A stretch of DNA of 64,000 nt, taken from positions 15,110,501 through 15,174,500 of the forward strand of contig NC_036447.1 in the NCBI RefSeq assembly GCF_002775205.1, given 5' to 3'. The stretch's first letter is position 1, and each line of letters opens with the position of its first letter. This DNA comes from Xiphophorus maculatus. Lineage: Eukaryota; Chordata; Actinopteri; Cyprinodontiformes; Poeciliidae. Made by a program: the position numbers and the translations under genes. Below, piece after piece: positions 34,601 through 48,264 of the stretch. Under the pieces are notes generated by a model. The model was not told the origin of the DNA, ran no database searches, and saw only the letters and a list, made by a program, of their open reading frames with translations.

Positions 34601-35893
34601 ACATATTTATGAAATTCCACGATTAAATTAATTTTTCTTAAACTTAACTCCAAAGCTAAATTTAATTTCAGATTACCTGTCTCATACTGTCATGATCTGG
34701 TAATAGTTTCAAGAAATATGTAAAAAAAAAAAATAAAGTAAAAGTTACATACTATGCAGCCTCAAAAGTTTTGAAAACAAAGTTGGGATTAATAAAAAGG
34801 GTTGTAATGTTCAGTATCCACATGATAGTGCTATTGTGTAACAACTGTTGTGGCACAAATAGTTTTGTTTATCACACTGATTTTTACACTTCTTTAAATC
34901 AAATAACCACTTGTAGTATATAGAAAGTCTTATTATTAATACGACGAATCAAAATTAGGCTGTTAAAATTGTTATATCTTTCAAAATTTCTAAAACTAGA
35001 ACTGTGTACAGGATGAGAAGGATTACATTGATCTCTGAATTTTAAAGGAAGCTGTTGCATTAACACTAAAATAGAATAAATGTGGGCCTTTTTCATATTT
35101 CCAGTCAGATCTCCTAGGCTGAGGGATGAGATGGTAGACTTCAAAAATAACTATTTGGACATTTAGTTAAGTTTGCATCGCAATAATTGAGCACACAAGT
35201 TATAAATGCAGGTACCAGATTTGGATATCATTTTAAATATGACGAACACAATGGGCCAGACATTTGAGGTATTGTGCAGGTGAAAGAAACCAGATACTAC
35301 CCCAACATGTCTTGTCTTAGTATTCCAGTCACACCTTGCAGATAAGCTGGCCGTCTTTATGTGCCAAGACAATTTTGCTCTGTAAAGATGTCATATCAAG
35401 ATGCCATCTTGAAGATGGCATGCTAAATTTAGTTAAAGGGCCACTATTATGTGTCAGAAAATTGAACTTTCTACACACAATTAATTTTCCTTTTCTTGTA
35501 CAGCAGAATTCAGACTCAGTACACTTTTGTCATTTTAATGTAAATCCCACATTTTTGATATACCGTGCAAAAGAATTTGAATATGTTTCTAAAAAATATG
35601 AGCAACAAATTTTTGTGTAACTTTCTGTTGATCACGTGCATTGGAGCTTCTTAAGTTAAAATATTTATTGTCATACTCAAATTACAACATGGAAGCAATT
35701 GTCTTTATGAATGCTTTATTGCAGTAATTTGCAAGTACAAAGGAAGAAACAGAGAGAGAAGTTATCAGTACAGATTATCCCATTTAGGCTGAATTTGCAA
35801 ACTATGTCATTTTTATTCATATAAAAGTCAAAGACAGAAATGCTACAAGCAAAAATGATTCAAATCAAAATCCTTGTCATTTGTCCAGTCGTC

Positions 35894-37708
35894 TCACAGC
35901 TGGCCCAAACCTGGCTGAGGAGCAGATTTAGCAAACCCCTTATTTAAATCTCCAAGCAGAACCCCATTTCTGGAGTAGAAAACTTTAGCCAAAGACGGAT
36001 CCATGGGAGAAGGAATGTACTCCTCACACCGGTTGCCACCAAGGCTTGGTGCACATTCAACTGAGTAGCTAAAATAAAAGGTACCATGATCAAACATGCA
36101 ACTGTTAGAAACTTTTCCTCTACGGAGATCAATGGAGCAGCTACCAAGCAGGTCCCTTTTCCAAAGTATATCGTCGTCATAAACCGTGAATGTCAGCTTG
36201 TCATGGCTGTTTACAACAATGGGTCCAAAATCAAATGACTCTGACCATTTGGGGTTGTCATTATTATCTATACATTGAGTACGCTTTTCCTGGTTAGTAT
36301 ATTTAACAACCACTGAACCGTCTGTCTGAGAGCAACAATCACCATACAGTCCCTTAGCATAAAGATTGTACACCCTCAATGTTGCAAGACCTTTCCCAGC
36401 AGGACAGCAGTTTGACTTAATATTCTGGTTGCCGTTACACACACAATCACAGGGATCTCTGCTGTTGGATCTCTCTCCAATTTGACAGGATTCTGAACAT
36501 TTTCTTACCACTGCATTGTCCTTAATATACTTTTCCACCTCTTCTTTAAGCCCACCTTTAGCAGGATGACCATCTGGCAGAATTGTGTGCAGAGGCTTCA
36601 GATTGTAAGTCACGATGTCAGGTGTAGTTTTAAGAGACTCTTTCCAATTGATATGGACACTGGGATCATCAGACCCTTGGAAGAACACAACATCATTTTT
36701 GTCCCCACCAACAACTTCAGTGATGCGTTCACTAAACTCAGTGTTGAAACTTTGACCATGGGTCAGTTTCTGTTTTTTTGCCTTACAGTGTTCATACATA
36801 GCGTTAATGCTTGCCATACTATCAAAGTTAACTGAAGCTTCAACCGACAGACAGTCACTAATTTCTGTTGCTGACAGCCCATTCATGGATGCCTGGCAGG
36901 TTTTAAACGATGTTGTTGCTTTTATCTCCCCTCCTAGAAAAACCTGTGTGATGTAATGTGTGCCATAAGTATCGATCAAATTGCGATATGGTAACCCAGA
37001 AGAATGTGGAGGAAGAGACTTCACAGCCGTTTCAAATTCTTGATGCAAAGGAGGGCTTGTTGTCAGTCTGTAGCTATGAAGGAATGAAAACAGATAAAAC
37101 AAGTTACTTTTTGTCACAGTAATACGTTATGCAAATCAGCTTAATGAAAAGTTGTACAGTAAGGTCTGTCTTGACACTCACTTGTAGTAGTTACAGCTAA
37201 CAGAATGGCAGGTAAAGGTGTAGCGGTCTTTTCTTGACTTTGCCATGCCAAATTCAGCCATCCTGGAATGGGAACCTCCAATAGCAAAACCAACTGAGGC
37301 TATAGGAATATTAAGACCAATTTTCCAGTCGTTGGATACAGATGATGTGGAACTATTGATGAGAGATTCAACAGAATCATAGACCATACTGGAGACCTTC
37401 AAATTGCATTTCGGGACGCTTCTCCAGTCCACCACAGAGACAGGGACCTTTTGTTTCTCTCCATTTTGGTAGCTGTTTTCGTACATTCTGCAAGTACCAT
37501 TTCCAAGGTTCCATGTTTCAGTGTCGATGACATAGGCAGCTTTTCTTTGCATTTTGACAATGTCGAAGCCTTCTCCACCCAGGTTGTAGCCTGGAACAAA
37601 GTGAGCAGTTTTACATTGCTCTGGTGAACCAATGAAACTCACAGTGGTTGAGAGACACAGAGGACTGAATGTCCAGGTCAGGAGCAGGAGCTGCAGAAGT
37701 CTAGTCAT
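35894..37708 (-). CDS. Perforin-1-like pore-forming protein
   Basis: Secreted cytolytic effector of 568 residues in two coding exons: 37182-37708 and 35894-37073, joined in phase 2 (AA|C). The signal peptide is MTRLLQLLLLTWTFSPLCLS. A MACPF domain covers roughly residues 25-365 and includes the family signature YGTHY (212-216). A Cys-rich EGF-like segment (about 368-398) leads to a C2 domain (about 405-516) with the Asp-rich calcium loops seen in perforins (GLYGD, DNNDNPKW, VYDDD...KRD). Length and domain order match vertebrate perforin-1 (human 555 residues). Both frames are open. It is not an SCPP and sits alone between the inverted arms. Teleosts have several perforin-1-like genes; I cannot say which this is. 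A polyadenylation signal candidate is at 35,715-35,720. Confidence 0.92.
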
Positions 37709-37909
37709 CTGTGAAAAAAATAATTTAAATGTTTAAATTACATAGCAAAAGATTCACAAACATACACATATGCACAGAAAAATACTGCTTCAGGATTTTT
37801 AGTAAATAGCCCTATTATATTGAATTTGGAACCGCAAAAATTCCAGTTTAGGAGAAAGTTTTTAAAGTCTTACTCTGACAGAAGACTGCAAGCTCTGATC
37901 GTCTGTCTA

Positions 37910-38130
37910 GGGTCTGGCTGATCTTATACTATTGATGTGAAGGTGGAGCTTTTCTTATCAACTTAGTTTCACACCGAATCCACCCACATGGACACTTATG
38001 CAATTTATTTTCCTTACTTCTTTCAAACTTTAATAAAAACATGGGGAAGTGGTTAATCAGTGTTCACATCTCACTTGAATTTCCTCTAACTGTTTTGCAA
38101 CTTCCAACATTTCATTAACCTTTCTGTGCT
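37910..38130. other. Upstream region of the perforin-like gene
   Basis: It probably contains the promoter and an untranslated exon (a donor-like GTAAGA lies near 37,870 on the minus strand). No clear element was resolved. Confidence 0.4.
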
Positions 38131-39420
38131 GGTTAATAAAACAACTTGGATGGTAGTTATCGATTATTTTAGCATTCAAGTAACCTAGTGATTATTTTTT
38201 GGTTAATCGAACAGTAGATACTTTTAGTAAAACATGCCCCAATAATCAAGTATTTAGAATTTTAAAATACAAATTCACAGTACAACATGGCATGGCAAAA
38301 AAAACCATAAAAGCTTGAATTTATTGCCCAGAAAATAGCATTTTCAAAATATTGATTTTAAATTAAAGGTGCCAATACATTTTTGTTACATTTGTAAGAA
38401 TAGTGAACAATATTTATGACAACCTAGCTTTATAGATCAACTTAAGAGTAGAAGAAAATGTCACTATAGTCAGCATCTCTACATGCTCAGAACTCAGACT
38501 TGCTCTGCCATTAGTACCTGTATTCCCAGCAGCTGAAAACAGTCGTTCTGATGGTGGAGGTGGCAGGAATGCACAGAAAGGACTTTGCCTGTTTTGCCAG
38601 AGTTGGACAGCATCCTTCATCTGTTTTCCACCAAAGGAGTGGGTTTTATTTTGGATTTTCATCATAACTTGCACTTGAGTCAGATGATGATTGCCGTACA
38701 TTGTCCAGGAACAACAAGTGTTCTTCTTGTTGTCTGCTTGTTCACTGGAGTTTAGATCATTACTTGTTTGCATTGATTTCTTTACTTGAAGGGTCATGGT
38801 TTGCACCATGCTTTGTACTTTGAATACTAATTCAGGAGGTAAAATTTAAGTCTCCTGAATCTGGGATCAAACACAACAGAAATTAAGATGATGTATGGGC
38901 ATTCTGGTTTGTACACAAAGTCTTTATGCCGCCTTAATGTAATATCAGGTCTAGAGGACCTTCACTGGTGCTGCTTGAAAGTCTGAACCCTTTCTTTAGG
39001 TTGCGAACAAGTTGTGGGAGTGCAGACAAGGTTGCATTCTTATCCACTCAGTAAAGCAGTTGCCCCCTCAAATGGAACAAGGGCCTGACTTAGTTCTTCT
39101 GCAAGACATGACTGTTCAGGTGTCAGATCTAGATGACTGTGTTTATCTTTGGGAGTTACTGTTGGATCTGACAGTGTAACTGGCTAGGAAAGCTGGTGCT
39201 TAACGATTGAACTGTGTCTCTTGTGCAAACCAGCCTCTGGTTCCCTTTGGGTATTTGTCAAAATTTCCTCTTCCTCTTACTGCAATATGCACGGTCCAGC
39301 TGGTATATTGCTTATCTGCTTTTGTTCTGTATCCTAATGATAACAAGAATGAAGCCTGGTCTTGTTAAGAGCCTCTTATTGTGTATTATCTTGTGAACAG
39401 GGTGTACTGTTACATCCCTA
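38130..39420 (-). mobile_element. Decayed hAT transposon (transposase C-terminal part)
   Basis: On the minus strand, around 38,450-38,600, the sequence encodes PPSERLFSAAGNTGTNGRAS followed by LSSEHVEMLTIV, the hAT family C-terminal dimerisation motif of ZBED-like transposases. Upstream frames are broken and the N-terminal region is not readable. Ends were not defined. A sequence of about 47 bp (39,193-39,237) recurs at 41,185-41,229. Confidence 0.75.
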
Positions 39421-42340
39421 CCAATAACATGCAAGCAGCATAGTAATCTTAATATATGCTCATTTAAATGCCTTTGTGATTATTTAGTTCACAATGATGT
39501 CTGTTTAGCAGATTATTTTAGCAACTATGATTCACAACAAGACAAATTGAAGCTATTTTCCTGCAGACAAAAAATATTTTTAGCATTATTGTAGTAAAAT
39601 ATAGAAGGAAAAAAAGCAATAAATGACAAGAAGCTCATGGGATGCATTTCACATTTTTAGTCACTGATCTCAGAGTTGCATCCTTCTAAAAGCAAATTGC
39701 TGAATTAAATTGTATTATATAATCAGACATCTTGTTTTTGAAAAGGTCATAAGTTTGACAGGCAATGCTCCTTAGAGGAAGTGTTTCTACAAAATGGTGC
39801 CAGACACATGCAAATTATCTTTAACAGCTTTAACTTAAGAAAACCACAAAAAATCACACATCTTGTTTTTGGTAAACTTTTAGCACTATGCACTTTTCAC
39901 AATTTGACCTTACTTTTTAGAATGAAGAAAGTTGCCATTTCTGGTGTAGTGAGACTACTTAGTAAATAAAAATATGTCTCTTCAAAATAAGACCAAACAT
40001 CTTCTATAAGTCACAAAGTGGAGTACTGTTGATGAACTTTTGCCTGTATTTATCATGAACTATTGTCTAAACCTGATCTTTCTTTAAATATTTTCTGCTT
40101 TTATCTAAGCTTTAATGAATGCTGTTTTTCTCAAACATCTTGATTATATGATTTTTAAACCATTATATTAAATTTAATCATGGATGTAATCTGAAAAGTG
40201 GTTATTACTTAACTGAAAAAAGACTAATACTTCTTTCTAGTATTTAATGTGTCTTTTTTTAATATCACATGGTACAAAATGCTACAATGGCTCAATACAC
40301 AGTGGGGCCTGCAACCCTGCTGCTTATGATTTTCATACTTAAGATAATATAGCAAATGATATTAGCAAAATCCAAACCAACATTCAGTTTCAATGTGATC
40401 TGGACAGTCAGTCAAACTCAAAAATAATGTCACAAAACAAAACTTTTCTCTTCAGGGGTTGTCACAGAAACTATCTGTCTCAATGTAGTCCTGTCCGCTG
40501 CGTCCTCCACACTAACACTAACTAACTTTATGTCCTTTTCCACCACATCAATAAATCTCCTTTTTGGTCTTCCTCTTGTCCCCTTCTCTTTTACCCAGAC
40601 AGCTTACTCAGTCAAAAGTGAAAAGCCATTGTGCTTGATCCACTCATAATACTATTTTATTTTATTTATTTTATTTTTTTTTTACCTTTTTAGGAAAGCT
40701 ATTAAAATGAGCATGGTGTGACTTTAAATGTGCACTAATGCCTAATTTAAATAGGTCTGTTTTCCCCTGCATTTTTTTTTAACTTATCTAGTTATGGCCT
40801 TCTTTAAAATGTACTGGTTTCCTATGGTGGTGCAAAATAGTTTTGTAAGTGTGTCAGATTTTCATCTTTTAGCTTTGTTTGATAATGTATAAGCTTTTCA
40901 TTGTTTTAGTATAAGTCATTATTCTTTATAACAAAGAACCCAAATCCATGATTCGGCCGGCAAATAGACCAGCAACTAGAAAGTCTTTCTAGTTGCAAGC
41001 AGTTAGTATGATCATTGTTTTTAAATTGTTTTTATTGTATTATACTTGTGCATATGTATTAATTGTTTTTATCTTGTAACCAGGTTGCTATGTATTGCAA
41101 TTTTTTTGCTCAGGTCCCTCTTGAAAATGAGATCTAGATCTCAATGGGGTTTACCTGATTAAATAAAGGAATATGATGACCACACCTGGTGCTTAACGAC
41201 TGAACTGTGTCTGTAGTGCAAACCAGCCCCCCATAAGGTAACTAATGAATGAATTTGTATTTAAAGAATACATGCCTTTTAAACTCTTTGCAAATTAAAA
41301 TCTGAAAATGGTTGCATGTAGCCTTCTTTGATGTAAAACTCAAACAGCATTTAATTCACCATATTGTTTTCAAAAGTCACCTGGTCAGTAAAAACAATTG
41401 TCCTTTGCGTCATTTAATCTCAGTATGAAGGCAGATGTTCTGCGAAGGCCTGAAGGTTTTATTTAGAGAACATTAAAAGCAACATGAAGACCAAGGAACA
41501 CAGAAAACAAGTCAGGAAGTAACTTCTGGCGATGTTTTAAGCAAATATAAAATATAATACAAAACAATATTCAAAGTTGTATCAGTGCTGGTTTTGTGAG
41601 TAAATCAATAGCAACACAATTTCTGTGCCTATCAATAACTTCACGTATCAAACTCAGCTTTGACTGGAGGCCAATGTCCTGATTTTTTTTCTTTTAATAT
41701 TACTTGTAATATTATGGTGAAACTGTCCTCTTTTTCTATTCTCTATTATTCTTTACAAATTGTTATCTTGTGATGAAAATTTAACATGATTCTCATATCA
41801 TAAGATTTTGCTTAGAAAACTGCAACATCAGAATGGGGATGTTTCTTTATGTGTGGTTGTTTCTTTAAAGATTGCACTAGATAAAGACAAACTAGTCTCA
41901 ATACACAAGCAACAAATTCACACATTCTGCCTGTGGTCAGCTTTGCTTCTCTGTTTTCACGAGATCGTATCATCTCTTATGATCAAACTTCTTCCTTGTA
42001 AAAAGGAAGACATGCAGCAGACTGGCCAGGGAGAATTTTGTAGAAAGATTTAAAGAAGGGTTAGGTTATAAAATAATATTCCAAGCTCTTAATATCAGAC
42101 AGAGCGCCATTCAATCTATCATTTGAAAGGAGAAAGCATATGGAATAACTGCAAAATTACCAATTTATGGCCGCCTAATATGACAATGCATTAATCAGAG
42201 AATTCCAAGAGGCCATAATGACTTTAATCATTCTATCGGTCAAGTTTATTTGTATCGCACATTTCGGCAACAAGGTAGTTCAAAGTTTTGCACCATAAAA
42301 ACACAAAAATACAAAGTCATAAAAGACATCAAACACCTGA
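39420..42340. other. AT-rich spacer with an old LINE tail
   Basis: At 40,985-41,165 the sequence ends TTGAAAATGAGATCTAGATC...GGTTTACCTGATTAAATAAA, a typical fish L2-like LINE 3' end on the plus strand. A short perfect hairpin (11-bp arms around 40,972-40,996) lies at its start. No host gene was found. Confidence 0.5.
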
Positions 42341-42344
42341 GTGA

Positions 42345-42690
42345 AGTTGGCCGCCCCACCTTCTTCAAATCAGACAAAATTGGTGCCAAGCGTTTTTGCT
42401 ACATTTGTGCTGGTTTGTGCAGCATTTTTTTTTGTTTGTGCCGCTATCATTTTAAAGATATAAAGAAATGTTTCTAGATGTCATCAGAGGTCAACCAGCC
42501 CCCACACCTTCCTCAAATCAGTCGAAATGGGTGTCAATTAACTCGAATACTTTTGTGCAGGTTTGTGCAGCAAAAGTTGTCATTTGAGCTGCTTTGGCTT
42601 TGAAGATATTAATGAAAGGTTAAAGGTCAAAAGGTCAACCAGCCCCTCCACTTTTATGAAATCAGGCAAAATTGGTGTCTTTCGCTGCCT
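42345..42690 (+). repeat. Second locus of the 140-150 bp tandem repeat
   Basis: Just over two units with the same core order as 32,844-33,385 (TTCAAATCAGACAAAATTGG, GTTTGTGC, GAAGATATTAATGAAAGG). Confidence 0.7.
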
Positions 42691-43864
42691 TTCTCCATCT
42701 GAGTCTCTCCAGATTGAATTACAGTTTGGCTGGTCTTGGCTGATTCTTCTGCATCAAGATTATTCTGATAGCCAAACCTTTTTGCATTGTGGTAATATCA
42801 GCTTGCTTTTGAATATAAATGTATGGATTGGTTCTTAAGAATATATTTAAAAATTATCTAGATTAATGTGTGCCTTTAGACCTATAAGCAATTGAGGGGT
42901 TCTGGCTTTTTTTTTAGCCTCAAAGGTTCAATCTAAAGAAAAGCTTTCTAAAGTTGTTGCAGATTAAAAAAAAAGCTTCAGGGCTTGAAGTTACTAAAGA
43001 ACAACTCTCACATTTTCTCCTTCAAATTCCTGTCAACTTGTGAACAATATTTTTACTGCACATTTGTTTCACCCTCAATGTCAAATGGACTTGTTATTAA
43101 AATTATGGGAATATAGTACAGTTTTGAGCACACACAATATTTATTTATTTATTAATTACTACTTTTAACTAGAAAAAATGTAGCATCTTTGGTGTTGCTC
43201 AAGATACCGTGCAGCTGCCTTTCTTCATGCATTGAGTCTGAAAATGCCAACTCAAGCTGCAATCATTAGAAACCGAAAGAGGTTCTGCACAAACTGAGCT
43301 CATCACTTGGTGCTGCATTTTCTCTGATATTAAAAACTAAGGATTTTCTGTCAACTTTTCCTAGCAGGAGCTAGGATCGCTTTGTGTAACTCAAATGTCT
43401 CATCCTGGTCCACTTGTACAGCATAAAATAAAAAATTTTATCTGTAATTAGATTAATCTTTCTATATATTTATAGACTTACTGTATATTAAAATACACAA
43501 AAAATTACAAAAGGAGAGTAAATATGTGCAACAGGTTTTTTTCTAACGTTCTAGAAAACATGCATGTGTTGAAGATGAAGTGCAAAATATAATGAAAGAC
43601 AACATAGCAAAATTTTGCACTGAACATGTTTATTTTTAGTCAAAACTTGGTGAAGAATGATATTTGTCCAATTGTTGAGTGAATAGAAGGCATCTGGTTA
43701 AAACAGCAGCCACAGAATCTGAAATGAGACGAAAAAATAATACAGTTATAGATTCTCTGTAAAACTCAACAACTTCCTAAAAACAGACTAAGTTAAATAT
43801 CAATGATTATTTGCAGCAATGTTGTCAAAAACCTGTTTTTCTGTGTTTTTCACTCACTTGATCA

Positions 43865-44288
43865 TTACTGATTGAGTAGTTGTCGGAGCAGGGCCAGGAG
43901 CTGGGTCAGAGTTAATGAAGCTGTAGTTGCTCCTGCAACCGTAGTCGTGGTCGTGGTTTTCTTTAAGGAAATTAAAGGAGATTACAAGTAGCAGAGGATT
44001 TTTTCAATACTGATACAGTAACTTATGCTCAGGTTTAATCTAAAGGTTAGGCAGAGAGGACACTCACCTCTCTGGAGTTAGAACTACCGTGTGAACGAGC
44101 AAAACGCTGTTCTTCCATCTGCACAAGGTTTGACATTACATACAGTAAACCTTTTCACAATAATAGTAATAATATCTATATACCATATATGCTCATTGAC
44201 ATCATATTAAACATGATAATATTATACTTACAGTTTCAGCCACAATGAGGCTCAGGAGGCATCCAAGAATAAGTGCTACCTTCAGCAT
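43865..44288 (-). CDS. Mini-SCPP, family B, copy 3
   Basis: Precursor of 67 residues, exons 44232-44305, 44068-44118 and 43865-43960, phase 0, with a non-coding exon below 43,718 and a polyadenylation signal at 43,629-43,634. It lies in the place inverted to B1 and shares B1's upstream flank, including the poly-A/T tract near 44,870. Its exon 3 reads SHGSSNSRE like B2, and its 3' flank is closer to B2. This mosaic suggests gene conversion among the copies. Confidence 0.85.
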
Positions 44289-45793
44289 GGTTGCAGTGAT
44301 TTTACCTGTTAGAACAGAAGATCAAACTTACTTTCTGAACAACATGTTCAAGAACAAGTTAGTAGAATACAGCATTGAAGAAATTCACTGTACAAATACC
44401 AAAACCATAATCTAAATAAAGCAAGAAGTCATCACACCTTCAGTAGGTTTTCTCAGAGACAAGAGAAGAGGATGTAGTGTTGCTCTTTGGATGTTGAGCT
44501 TCTCTTTTATACCTTTACAGGTGCAGAAATGTTGCAAAACTGTGATTGCAATTTCCCTATGCTTCAAGGTGTGGCTGAGAATTAGTGATTTTAAGTTATT
44601 CAATTGTGGACAAATATCACTAATAACATTCGGGTTTAACTGCATTTGAGTGTCTAAATAACATTGTGAAAACCTGTTGAAAGAACCAGTGATTACAACA
44701 GTTACAGCTTATTGTTGGTGCACCGCAAGAGACACAGCAGCTGATTTTCAACATCACTAAGTTTTATGACTGAGGTGTATATTAAAATAGATGTAGAGAG
44801 CTTCCTCTGTGGAAACTGTCAGGTTTTTATGAGAATAATAATCATAACACAGAGTGGCTTGTCAAAAAAAAAACATTGTCTTACTCTTTCTTTTGCTTTG
44901 TTTATGTGTATAAACACATAAATTTGCTTATTAAGATTTAAAATTCAGCCACTTTGTTGATAAAGTTCATAAGTGATTTTATTTACTTATGTTTTATTGA
45001 TAAATTATTTTTAGATAGTGGTCAGATTTTTAGATGTCTTACAGATAACTTAACCCAACACCTCATCACAGCTTTTTCATGTCTTTAATATTTGTTTTTA
45101 AAAATAATCTGTAATAATTTCAAGATATTTATGAAAATCAAAATACTTTAACACGCCACATCTTCTATTTAAATTAACTTTTAGAATTGTCTCTTTGCAT
45201 AGATTCCCTGTTAATCATACATTACATCAGGACATTATTATACGTTGATGCAGAACAAATAACTCTGTTCCAAATATGCATCTACTAATGTTTTGCAGGT
45301 TTCACATTTTCAGAATAGTTTTTTTTAAGGTTTATAATGTTGAGTTCTACCTTGAAAGTTAATTACTATATAAAATGTCCTTCTACATGTCTGTGTGCAA
45401 ATCTTTTCACTGGTTAAGTCACAGCATTAACTTATTTCCTAAAGAATTACATGACAAGCAGAATGCAGGCTTCACTGGGTGTTGTGAAACAAAACCACTA
45501 AGTCACATAACTTGTTTTTAGGAAAATTGTGATATCAAGGTTTTGTAACTTTTTACCAAGGAGTGTCATAACTGGATCACATACTCTCCTGAAACTAAAA
45601 TTATTATTTTTTTTATCTTGCATCTCATGGCTTAACACTTGCAAAGTGAGAAATTATACTAGTGCAACATATTAATTAACTGTAATGATAGTGTCCTCAT
45701 TGATCCTTTGACTTACGTATAACTGTTTTGGTATTAAGGAGTTAATGTAGATTTCAAAGATTTGATTTACCAATGTATTTGCTCCTACAAAGG

Positions 45794-45801
45794 TATAAAA
45801 G
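45794..45801 (+). promoter_or_regulatory. TATA box of C2
   Basis: TATAAAAG about 110 bp before exon 2. The C1 copy is near 19,680 on the minus strand. I could not fix the exon 1 donor for family C. Confidence 0.65.
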
Positions 45802-45920
45802 GAAAGATCATTCAGATCAACAACCAACGATCTTCCAAGTCGTTTCTCTTATTTTCTCTTTCTTTAATTAGAATAAATCTGTACTTATTTATTTCTCTGT
45901 CAGGAACGATGACTGCAACC

Positions 45921-46507
45921 ATGTTGAAGGTAGTCATTTTTCTTGCATGCCTGCTGAGTCTAATTGTGGCTGTGCCTGTAAGTATAAAATTATTATATTC
46001 AATTAAACTAGCAGCGATCTCATCTTTGTTATCATTTTTGTTCTAATAAAGTATAAAGCAGGCGTTAAACCTACAAATTGCGCAGGAGAGTTTTGCATGC
46101 TTTGACTCTGTTGGAGTGGCTGCTTTCTCTTGCTTACTTTTTAAACCATTTCTAATTATCACTGAATGCTTAGAAATAGTATAATATAATAATATAATAA
46201 TTAATAAATATTAATAATTATAGTGTTTGTCGGTTATCGTGTTATTGTTGCAATAAAGCAGAATATGTTCAACCTACAGATGGAGCATCAGCGCTTTGCC
46301 CGTTCTGACTCTGATGAGGTGAGGACTTTCTCTGCTTTACGTTTAAAACAATCTTGAACATAAGTTACTGTATCATCACAGAGAAAAACCTCAGTTGTGT
46401 GTGTCCTGATAATCTTCTTGATTTCCTTAAAGACAAGCTCAACTTCTCTCTCGCTGACCAACCTCATCACTCTTCTACAAGCAATTATAGCTGCAACTGC
46501 AGCATAA
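45921..46507 (+). CDS. Mini-SCPP, family C, copy 2
   Basis: Precursor of 56 residues, exons 45904-45977 (MLKV start at 45,921; alternative in-frame ATG at 45,909), 46280-46318 (MEHQRFARSDSDE) and 46433-46507 (TSSTSLSLTNLITLLQAII, AATAA, stop). The predicted protein equals C1. The last non-coding exon starts at 46,630 and has AATAAA at 46,714-46,719. It is divergent from B3 and convergent with A2, mirroring C1. Confidence 0.82.
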
Positions 46508-48264
46508 AGCCTGGAATGTTAACAATGACCAGTCAGTGAGTGACCTATTGTTTGAAGTAGTCGATGTTAAACTTGTTTCTGATGAGGTTGTTGAGTTTTA
46601 TGTGACTATTTCACCTCTTCTCATTTCAGGTTCCAAACCAGCATTTCTGACTAGAAAGGTTTTTCACTCAACATTCAGGAAAACATTTTTTCCCTCTGCT
46701 TGTTGGCATGACAAATAAACCTTAAGAATGAAAATCCTCTCTGTGCTGTTATTTCTTAATAATCATCCACTCATCCAGTCTGATATGGTGAGCAGAGCTG
46801 GTGCTTATCTACAGCAGTCAAGAGGCAGAGTGCGCCCTGTACAGGTCACCATCCATCTCTTAGTAAATCATACATGACAATATTGTCCTTTTATTGTTAC
46901 TTCTCACTCCATTTTCAGCACATGTACTCAGTGTATAAGAATTAGTGGAAATTTTTCCATTCCAAACAAATTCCTAATCTCATCCATCCATCTATCTATC
47001 CTTCCATCTAACCATTGGGTTCAGAGGTCCAAATCCTCTCACTTTATCAATGATACATATTTATATCTTCTTCTTAGTGTCTGACCTCAGATCATCGTAA
47101 AGATTCCTTGGTTAAACTCAGTACAGGTTACCAAATATACTCCTATTTGCTAAACAATGAGAGAAGAATGAGAAAGGGATTTGTTTTACCTTTTGTTTGT
47201 TGGAGGTGTGCTGAAGTTATTTGGTGGAATTAGCATATTACTTGTGCCAAATATTACACAAAAACTCAATACAATAGTTTGCCAGAATCCTTGTCTATTG
47301 CATCATAAATCCATTTCACAATATATATATAAGTAAATGTACATAAATCTTTTTCTAGCACATGTGAGCTGAATGCTTATGCTATATTTTGGTTGCCACA
47401 GCCTTCTCTTGCTCTCTTTTTATAACATAAATAGTTAATATATTGCAGATTAGCTTAGTTTTAGTGCTGAAACATGGTGCTTAATTTAGTTAACAGTAAA
47501 AACACTATTGGACCACTCTTGATGTTCCTTAAAAACAATAAAAAATTAGTAAACAATGTATAAAATGACATGGTACCAGGAAAATATTTCAGCTGGACTA
47601 GCAAGTGATTTTCAGAGAAGTGTGGTCTCACTCGTCAGTTGTGCAGTTTAAGAGGCTGCACTTGTGAATTTTTGTTGAGACGATTATTCATGTGGTCAAA
47701 TGGACAATCAGGGTTTATCAGCCTTTAGTTTGACTCTCTGACAACATAACAGGTTTCCATTCTCAGGAAAAGCTCCTACTGAGAGTTGTTTAGCACCTGG
47801 TGCTATTCACTGATACAAACTATGGCAGATGAAAGGAAACATTATGAAACTAAGAAAAAGTTCCCCTTTGGTTCTTCATCTTGTCATCCATTCAGTCACA
47901 AACAGGGAGGTTTAAAGTAAATTATTCATGAAAATGTGTTTTACGATTCTCCATATTGTCACCCTCCTAAATAATGGCATAAGTCATTTTTTGACTAAAA
48001 CATATTTCAGAAAGAAAGAGGGTATTTTTCTCCTTTTTTGTCAAAATCACTTCTGGTAAAAAAAAAATCACTAAGGCCATTGCTTTATGAAGGTGACAAT
48101 ATGAATATATTCAGAGGCTGCAAAGAAAGAAAAGAGTTGTCACAGGATTTTTTTTTCTTTGCTAAACTTTATTGAGCATGACTGATAATCAGTATTTAAA
48201 ACTGAAAAAGAAGATAACTTTCTCAGCAATACATGACAAATTTGCTGATGTTCAAGACTCCATT

